13,199 nucleotides of DNA from Pilaira anomala. Its lineage: Eukaryota; Mucoromycota; Mucoromycetes; Mucorales; Mucoraceae. Both the position numbers and the translations under genes were made by a program. Of this stretch, positions 7,701 through 13,199 are shown piece by piece. The notes beneath the pieces are model-generated. The model made no database searches and had not been told where the DNA came from. It was given only the letters and a program-made list of their open reading frames with translations. The DNA lies in assembly GCA_025716855.1 (NCBI GenBank), contig JAIXMQ010000204.1, positions 1 through 13,199 of the forward strand, given 5' to 3'. Positions within the stretch are counted from its first letter, which is position 1, and every line of letters starts with the position of its first letter.

Positions 7701-9008
7701 CCGATTATTCAAGAGGTGATGTCATGGCTTCGCGACACCAGGATGATACGTGATTTGTTTTGTGAAAAAAAACTGAAAACCATTTTGCATTTGAAGCCTA
7801 GATATCAACTTGACGTGGCTGTAAACATTAAGAATCAAGGTCGTATGTTACCATCTATTTTTAAAGGTGATATAAAGGACGTTATTACAAATTTGACAAA
7901 TGCAAGAGGTGTAGATTTAATGGTATTTTTAAAATACATAATTCCAACACTGATGGTTGAAGCGCTTCAACATCAAGAATCTAAATTACCTCGAAACAAG
8001 CAAAGAAAAGAAGAATTAAGACAAGCAGTAAAAGCTTTAAATGCTATTTCAAAAGTTTGTTCGATCGCCAAACAACATGAAATTTCAATTGAAGAATTAT
8101 CTGAGCTCGATGAATTGATAATTGTTTGGCAAAACTTCTTGAAAGATAAAATGCCTGGTAATGTTTTCTCTATCAACCAGCATTATTTATCACATCTTTC
8201 TGATGTTATTAAAGAGGTTGGCCCCTTACCTCAGGTTAGCTACAGAAGTATGGAACGAAGAATTGGGAGAATTAAAGCAAAAATTAACTCGAATACGTAT
8301 CCGGAAAAGAATGCGGAAAATACTTTTATTAACGAAGCATACCGTAATTATCAAAAACGATGCTCTAATACTACTACTGTTGCCGAAGACGAATATGATG
8401 ACAGCAAGATTCTTGAATTTGTCGATGATGATTTCAAGTACAAACAAAGTGTTCACGAATATGAGCACTTAAATCTTGGTTCTGCTTTGTCTTCTTGGTG
8501 GGATATTGATGAAACAAATTTACAAAAAGATGTACTGGTTGCAAGTTCGCTTTATACCAACAACAAACGCAAGACTTTTGACAGCGATTTGAAGACAACA
8601 AGTAGAAAAGTCAAACTTGCAAGATACTCTTTGGTAAGGCTTACTTCAAACGTAGATGAGGAATATTACGAAGAAGTTCCTTATCTTTGTAAAACTCTTC
8701 TGTTGTTTAAGCACGTCCAAGACGGTAAAGAAGCAATGATTGCTGTGGTACAAATATTCGTGAATGTGGAAGTTAATGAAGGCAATATTCCATATTGTAA
8801 TACACACGAGGCAGCCAACCGTTCAGAACTATCAAGTAAAACCATCATTCAGATGGTTCCTATAACTGATCTGGTAAAACCTGTAGCAGCACTTACTTCA
8901 AAAATACATCATAAAGGTAGAATGTACTTTTTTTGGCCAGATATGTCAAGATCTTCTATTGAAGTTGGCCATTATGATTATTTTGCAGACACTCCTTTCT
9001 CTCCCTAA
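7701..9008 (+). pseudogene. C-terminal half of a TNP2-like CACTA transposase, cut by the gypsy insertion
   Basis: The frame is open from 7701, the first base beyond the putative LTR end, through an ATG at 7719 to TAA at 9006-9008 (about 435 codons). It lacks the N-terminal zinc and catalytic part of TNP2-type transposases but contains their downstream region: a VDLMVFLKYIIPTLM segment, then INQHYLSHLSDVIKEVGPL and RSMERRIGRIK (8244-8276). The same region of the neighbouring gene reads NMHLLLHVPNIIRRMG and RSMERGIGKLK, so the two are paralogues. The tail has an acidic stretch (AEDEYDDSKILEFVDDDF) and a PYLCKTLLLFKHVQ segment matching RYYFARILFFFSFQ next door. No intron and no break is seen. 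The missing 5' half should lie beyond the other retrotransposon end. An independent gene starting at 7719 is possible but less likely. Confidence 0.8.
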
Positions 9009-9276
9009 ACGTTCATCGTATTATATGTTCATTATGTTAATTATGTTTTTTTTATGTCTTATTTATTATTGCTATCTTATGCCCTTATGCCTTATTTATT
9101 ATTATTAGTTCCATACTTTATTTATTGTTATTATTTTATGCCCTTATGCCTTTATGCCCTTTTTTCTTTTTAATTTTTTTTTTCAAATTTTTTTTCAATT
9201 TTTTTTTTCAATTTATTTTTTTTTCATTTTTTTTTATGTGTTATTTCCAAATAAAAATTATGAAGTAAAACATTAA
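9009..9276. other. Low-complexity spacer between the two transposase genes
   Basis: T-rich. A segment of about 35 bp ending in TTATGCCCTTATGCC is repeated at 9058-9091 and 9116-9150, offset by 58 bp. Runs of TTTTTTCAATTTTTT follow. AATAAA at 9250-9255 could be a poly(A) signal for the upstream gene. No CACTA terminus was found here to separate the two transposase genes into different elements. Confidence 0.65.
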
Positions 9277-9277
9277 A

Positions 9278-9310
9278 TGCAAATTCAGTGCAAATTCAGT
9301 GCAAATTCAG
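9278..9310 (+). repeat. Three perfect tandem copies of TGCAAATTCAG
   Basis: Units lie at 9278-9288, 9289-9299 and 9300-9310, just upstream of the second transposase gene. An ATG at 9277 would read into them, but a splice acceptor at 9406 suggests the coding exon starts later, so they may lie in a 5' leader or an unrecognised first exon. Confidence 0.92.
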
Positions 9311-9406
9311 AGATTCAGGGTTTTGAATCACATTTTCAGGGTTTTTTTATTCACCGTGAATACTGTATTTTTCATATTGATATTCTTCTGTTATTGTTAC
9401 TTTTAG

Positions 9407-12392
9407 ATGACTCTGTAGAAGAAGATGTTACTATGGAATTACTCACATATAACTTTCTTCAAAAGGACAATGTCTTCACATGTTTCCAACAGTCGAACAT
9501 CCAGTTCAATGAAGCTGGTTTCAGCGGTGGTGTTTCAAGAGCAACCCAAGCTAAAATGCAGCTATCATTAATGAAACATATAAAGCACGTAAGTTATATA
9601 ATCACTATCCTACAATCTATTACATGATATTAAGCTGTATTTTGTTTGTCCCTGTTTCTCCATTGACTGCACAAGCAAAACTTACCGACCTTCGTGGGTG
9701 TGTCCGTCTCATCAAGGAAAAGACAGACATCAAGTTCACCATGAATTTCGATGTGTGCCCCAAGGGTTGTTATCTTTATGATGATACTGATGACCAACTC
9801 TTGACTGAGTGTCCCACTTGCTCAGCACCTAGATCATCCAAGTCTGTTGTTAAGATGGTGCGCATTGAAGACAAGATCGCTGCAATGCTTTCCTGTAAAG
9901 ATGTTCGTGACATGATTGCTGATTATCGAATCAATGAATTTGATAACAGTGATGACATCAATTACAGGGATTTTTTCTCTGGTGAGGTATACAAGGTAAT
10001 GAAGTCAGCAGGATGTTTCCAGAACGAGCATGATGTTGCCATCTCTCTCCAAGTTGATGGTTTTACGGCAAAAAACTCGTCAGAGAAACTCATCTTTGTT
10101 CAAGCTGTCATTCTTTCGTTGCCGTCATCTATCAGGTAATAATTCAATAAATATAATGTATGGCATATGTAAGAAGATTACTGATTTACGTAAACGCTGA
10201 CTATGTATAGATACGAAGACAAGTATACCTTTCCTGTTGCTGTCTTCTACGGTAACACCAAGTCAAACTACGATTCCTTCTACAAGCCAATTGTAAGAAT
10301 GTTTGAAAACCTCTCGGTGAATCCTATCGAGGTCAAACAAGATGGCCAGATTGTTGCAACTGCAAACATCTAATCTGTGATGACTGGCGGTGATATGGTT
10401 GAGGTAAATTCACTCCTCAAGCATATGGGTGCCGTATGCTTTTATGGATGTCGTTTTTGTGATGGTAAGTGAGAAGCTTGTTTAAATACAGGTTGATAGA
10501 TAAGTAATTGACTTTCTTACTTTTAGTGAGAGGTGGCCATCCCGGTGACAAGAGTACTAGTAACGGTGGAATGTACTTTTCTGGTCCCAAAGGCAACGAT
10601 CGAACCAAAGAAAGTCAGTTGTTAAACAAGTCGTCTGTAAGTTATTTTTTTTTAATAGTGACACAGTCTTCAAATTTCGTACTTACTTACATTTACAACA
10701 GTTTCCCAATGATGAATGCTACGGCATAAAAGGAAAGACTGTCTTCTTTAACTTAGTACGTTCCTTGGAGTACTTCGAATTTGACGAATTGCATTGTTAT
10801 TCAAACTTGGCAAAGCAACTGTTTGAAATGTTTTCGCCCTCAAGTAACGAGAGATACAAGTATGAAGGGAATGAGCATTTATACCCCTTTTCAATTTCCA
10901 AAGAGCAATATAAAGCTGTTCAACATGCCATTAATAGTTCATCCAAGTATATACCCGCAGGAACGTTCAGTGAAAGCTTTGCTGGTCAAATTTTTGACAA
11001 TCAAAAAGGCAATTACCGAAGTGTAGACTGGATCTCATGGCTGTTTCATATTGTTCCTTTATTGATTGCTCCATTCTGTCCACCTGATTGCAAGGATGCT
11101 ATTTCTGAGCTTTGCCATGGTCTCCAAGTCAGTTTACAATGGTGTATTACTCCAGAAGATTTGTATGATATCAAAACGTAAGTGAATATGTTTTTTTTTT
11201 AAAAAAAAAACAAACTAACTTTACAAATTCTCTTCTGTAGTTCATTTTCCACTTGGTTTAATTACCTCAACAAATGCCTCGTTCAGAAAATGATTTCTCG
11301 TACTGTCTTCCGTGCCAACATGCATCTACTTTTGCATGTACCTAATATCATTCGTCGTATGGGGTAAGTCAATGATATTGTTATAACTTCCATCAATAGT
11401 ATAACTTACAAATTTCGCATATCTTTACACATAGTCTTTTGCGTTGTCTGTCTTTGAGAAGTATGGAAAGAGGCATTGGTAAGCTGAAGCGAGTAATGAA
11501 GGGAAGTAAACTTGTCGGGATTTCCGCAGGCAATATTCTTGAGACGAAGGCAATCTTCAACTATCTTAACTGTCTGGAATGGTAACCTTTGAAAAGGAAG
11601 AAAAAGAACGTAGTGCTTTAGCAAAGCCTATTTATTTAGAACATCCTCTTGAAGAAGGCTTACCCCAACTCTGGGGGCCATTCGCAAGTAGCTACAATAC
11701 CGAAGAACTCAGGCAAAAATAGACCTTGGCAAGTCTAAAATTGCAAGCTATGTTACTGGTACTTGGGCGCTTGCTATGTTGAACTATATTGCTCGTAGAG
11801 AAAGTTGTCCTACTCCGTCATTTCCCTCTCATTTTTTTGGTCAGGAAATGATTATTGCACCTAAGCTTTGGTGTGATAATACTGTTTACAGTTCGGATCT
11901 TCCAATGAGAAGCAACAAGAATACAACAAAAAAAGGTGAATATATAATGTTCAGTGCTACTAAAAGAAACGCGTAGGTATTATTGCTATCATGCTTATTT
12001 ATGTATCAAACTGACTTTTTTATTCTACACACAGACTCAAAAAAGTTGAAACCAGGTATTACTTTGCTCGAATCTTGTTCTTTTTTTCATTTCAATACAA
12101 TTCTGATGGTCCCGGCAGCCATTTCTGCTTTGCGGAATTGGCACAGTCTCAAGAAGCTGCTTGCTCTAACACTGCTATTCCTACTGTTAGCTTTGTTAAG
12201 GTGGGTACGCGTGACCACGTTATCTTTGATGCGTGCGTTATTGAGACTTTGGTCGGTCTGGTGTATCGTCCAAAAAGGGATGTTCTTACTGAACTCTCTT
12301 CACACCAGATGGTAATCAGACCTGAAGTAGCGTTTAAAAAAGACATGAGGAAAGTATTAGGAACCCCCTCTGACTTATTATTCTTCAAGTAA
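9407..12392 (+). pseudogene. TNP2-like CACTA transposase, about eight exons, with a stop and frameshifts
   Basis: Inferred exons: 9407-9588, 9676-10135, 10211-10464, 10527-10636, 10702-11177, 11241-11363, 11435-11972, 12035-12392; from 10135 onward the junctions keep phase. Introns start GTAAGT, GTAATA or GTAGGT and end YAG. The protein would cut and rejoin CACTA termini. Landmarks: CPKGC (9756-9770) with CPTC (9810-9821), the zinc pair of TNP2 N-termini; VDGF (10053-10064), probable first catalytic Asp; GCRFC (10446-10460) and DELH (10783-10794), the C-x2-C and D-x2-H marks of this superfamily; RSMERGIGKLK (11457-11489). Breaks: TAA at 10371-10373 in exon 3, a one-base shift near 11580 and another in an A5 run at 11715-11719. 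The exon 1-2 join is one base out of phase unless the acceptor at 9716 is used. The true 5' end is uncertain. It is head-to-tail with the truncated paralogue. Confidence 0.85.
10136..10210 (+). other. Intron of the transposase gene (75 bp)
   Basis: Donor GTAATA, branch-like GCTGACTA, acceptor TATAG. Joining the flanks restores LPSSIR-YEDKYTFPV in phase, which makes this the best-supported of the introns. Confidence 0.85.
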
Positions 12393-12901
12393 AATCACAG
12401 TCCCTTTTCCCTTTTTTCTGTCCTTTTTTTATTTTTTATTTTTTTGTACCTTTGCTATTTTTTTTTCATATTCTCACACCGCTGAAAATTTTTTCATATA
12501 TGTATAATCTCTACTCCGGCTATAAGCTATTTCTTTCTTTGAAATTCAGCCTTTAATAAAAAAGCTTTTAAGCCAATTAAAGTTTTTTGTTGATTTATTT
12601 TTTATACAAATATAATTATATAGGCAGAAGTGTTTTAAAATCGTAGACAACTATATATAACTCGTAAAAAGATAAATTTGGTATCATAAAATAACTTGTT
12701 TTTCTATCTATTAGTACATGTAAAAATATATGAATCACAGAAGATAGAATTTTTATTTATTGATTATTTTGTTGAAATCATATTATTGACTTTCAATGTA
12801 CAATCCCCTACAATAATTCATGTCAAAATCACCGAAAACAAAGAATTAAAAATCGATTTTTTTTGTTTTTTCTTCTCTTTCATTTAAAAAATAGTTAAAT
12901 A
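12393..12901. other. AT-rich spacer, no gene seen
   Basis: T-rich sequence follows the transposase stop. AATAAA at 12555-12560 may be its poly(A) signal. Two loosely similar segments start at about 12717 (CATGTAAAAATATATGAA) and 12820 (CATGTCAAAATCACCGAA); a 63-codon open frame across them is AT-driven and resembles nothing known. Confidence 0.65.
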
Positions 12902-13199
12902 ACAGCACTTCAAAGTATACAAAATAAAGATACGCTTCATAGCTTTCAATAGATGTAAAAAAAATATAGGTTTATTTTGATACAAATTATACAACGAAGG
13001 AGTAATCAATACCGGGTGCTTTTCCCTTTATTTTCCCTTAAAGCGCCAACCCGTGCTGGCATACTCTCAACCAAATGGTTAATAGTTTCCATAGGAATGT
13101 TCTCCCATGCTTCCTTGATATTTTTTATTAGGTCCTCAGTGGTGTCAGACTGATTGTGTAACTTTTGTACAGCATCTTTCATGATCGCCCATAAATTTT
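12902..13199 (-). mobile_element. 3' end of a Tc1/mariner-like element, running off the right edge
   Basis: A transposase C-terminus (13006-13197) is followed by about 100 bp of non-coding sequence. The proposed terminus starts ACAGCACTTCAAAGTATAC at 12902, directly after TA at 12900-12901. Tc1/mariner elements insert at TA, and their ends often begin ACAG/CAGT with an AAAGTAT-like motif. The terminus cannot be confirmed because the other end is not in the window. Confidence 0.6.
13006..13197 (-). CDS. Tc1/mariner-like DDE transposase, C-terminal 63 residues (partial)
   Basis: The minus strand from the window edge reads NLWAIMKDAVQKL, then IKEAWENIPMETI, LVESMPARV and a C-terminal GKSTRY before TGA at 13006-13008. 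This is the standard tail of Tc1-family transposases, where NLW directly follows the third catalytic acidic residue (usually in a NPIEN-type context), a W-x2-I helix comes next, and an LV.SMP.R motif precedes the end. The visible part has no stop or frameshift. The DNA-binding and most of the catalytic domain lie to the right of the window. AATAAA on the minus strand (complement of 12971-12976) follows the stop and could be the poly(A) signal. Confidence 0.9.
   Translation of the reverse strand, partial: NLWAIMKDAVQKLHNQSDTTEDLIKNIKEAWENIPMETINHLVESMPARVGALRENKGKSTRY

Noticed and set aside
9278..9310. CRISPR-like or iteron array
   Set aside because: It has only three contiguous 11-bp units with no spacers and lies in a eukaryotic repeat context.
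10508..10729. 73-codon open frame as a separate gene
   Set aside because: Its first part is exon 4 of the transposase and the rest is intron read-through; splicing at 10636/10702 gives the conserved continuation.
12696..12887. 63-codon plus-strand open frame as a small gene
   Set aside because: It is AT-driven, hydrophobic and low in complexity, with no similarity recognised and no supporting signals.

Overview
The window looks like repeat-rich DNA from a fungus, most likely an early-diverging, Mucorales-like one. This is an inference from very AT-rich spacers with long A/T homopolymers, short introns (about 62-87 bp, GTAAGT-type donors, CTGAC/TTGAC branch sites, YAG acceptors), and the mix of Ty3/gypsy, CACTA-type and Tc1/mariner elements. 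No host housekeeping gene, rRNA, tRNA or CRISPR array was recognised. Everything with recognisable coding content is transposon-derived.

Layout: (1) 1-7700, minus strand: a degenerate Ty3/gypsy LTR retrotransposon running right to left (5' LTR near 7700, gag, protease, RT/RNase H, integrase), leaving the window at its left edge. It carries a gag stop, three reading-frame breaks and one large insertion. (2) 1142-4175: that insertion, a 3,034-bp non-autonomous CACTA (CMC/EnSpm) element with CACTATGGCCA termini, a 3-bp ATG target duplication, a dense subterminal TTCAGTR array and an 18-bp subterminal inverted repeat. It splits the retrotransposon at the end of the RNase H domain. Removing the element and one ATG copy rejoins the reading frame exactly. 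(3) 7701-9008, plus strand: the C-terminal part of a TNP2-like transposase, open in frame from the very base next to the putative LTR terminus, so the retrotransposon appears to have landed inside this gene. (4) 9407-12392, plus strand: a second, diverged and longer TNP2-like transposase gene with about eight exons, broken by one in-frame stop and two frameshifts. (5) 12902-13199, minus strand: the 3' end of a Tc1/mariner-like element with the last 63 residues of its transposase.

Taken together this is a nested stack of transposons: an old CACTA-type transposase locus, a gypsy element inserted into it, and a non-autonomous CACTA element inserted into the gypsy element, with a Tc1-like element beside it. 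A TNP2-type transposase such as those encoded to the right is the kind of enzyme that would mobilise the 3-kb element, but neither local copy looks intact. The most useful observations are the exactly delimited CACTA insertion with its putative transposase-binding arrays, and a possible small spliced gene remnant carried inside it.
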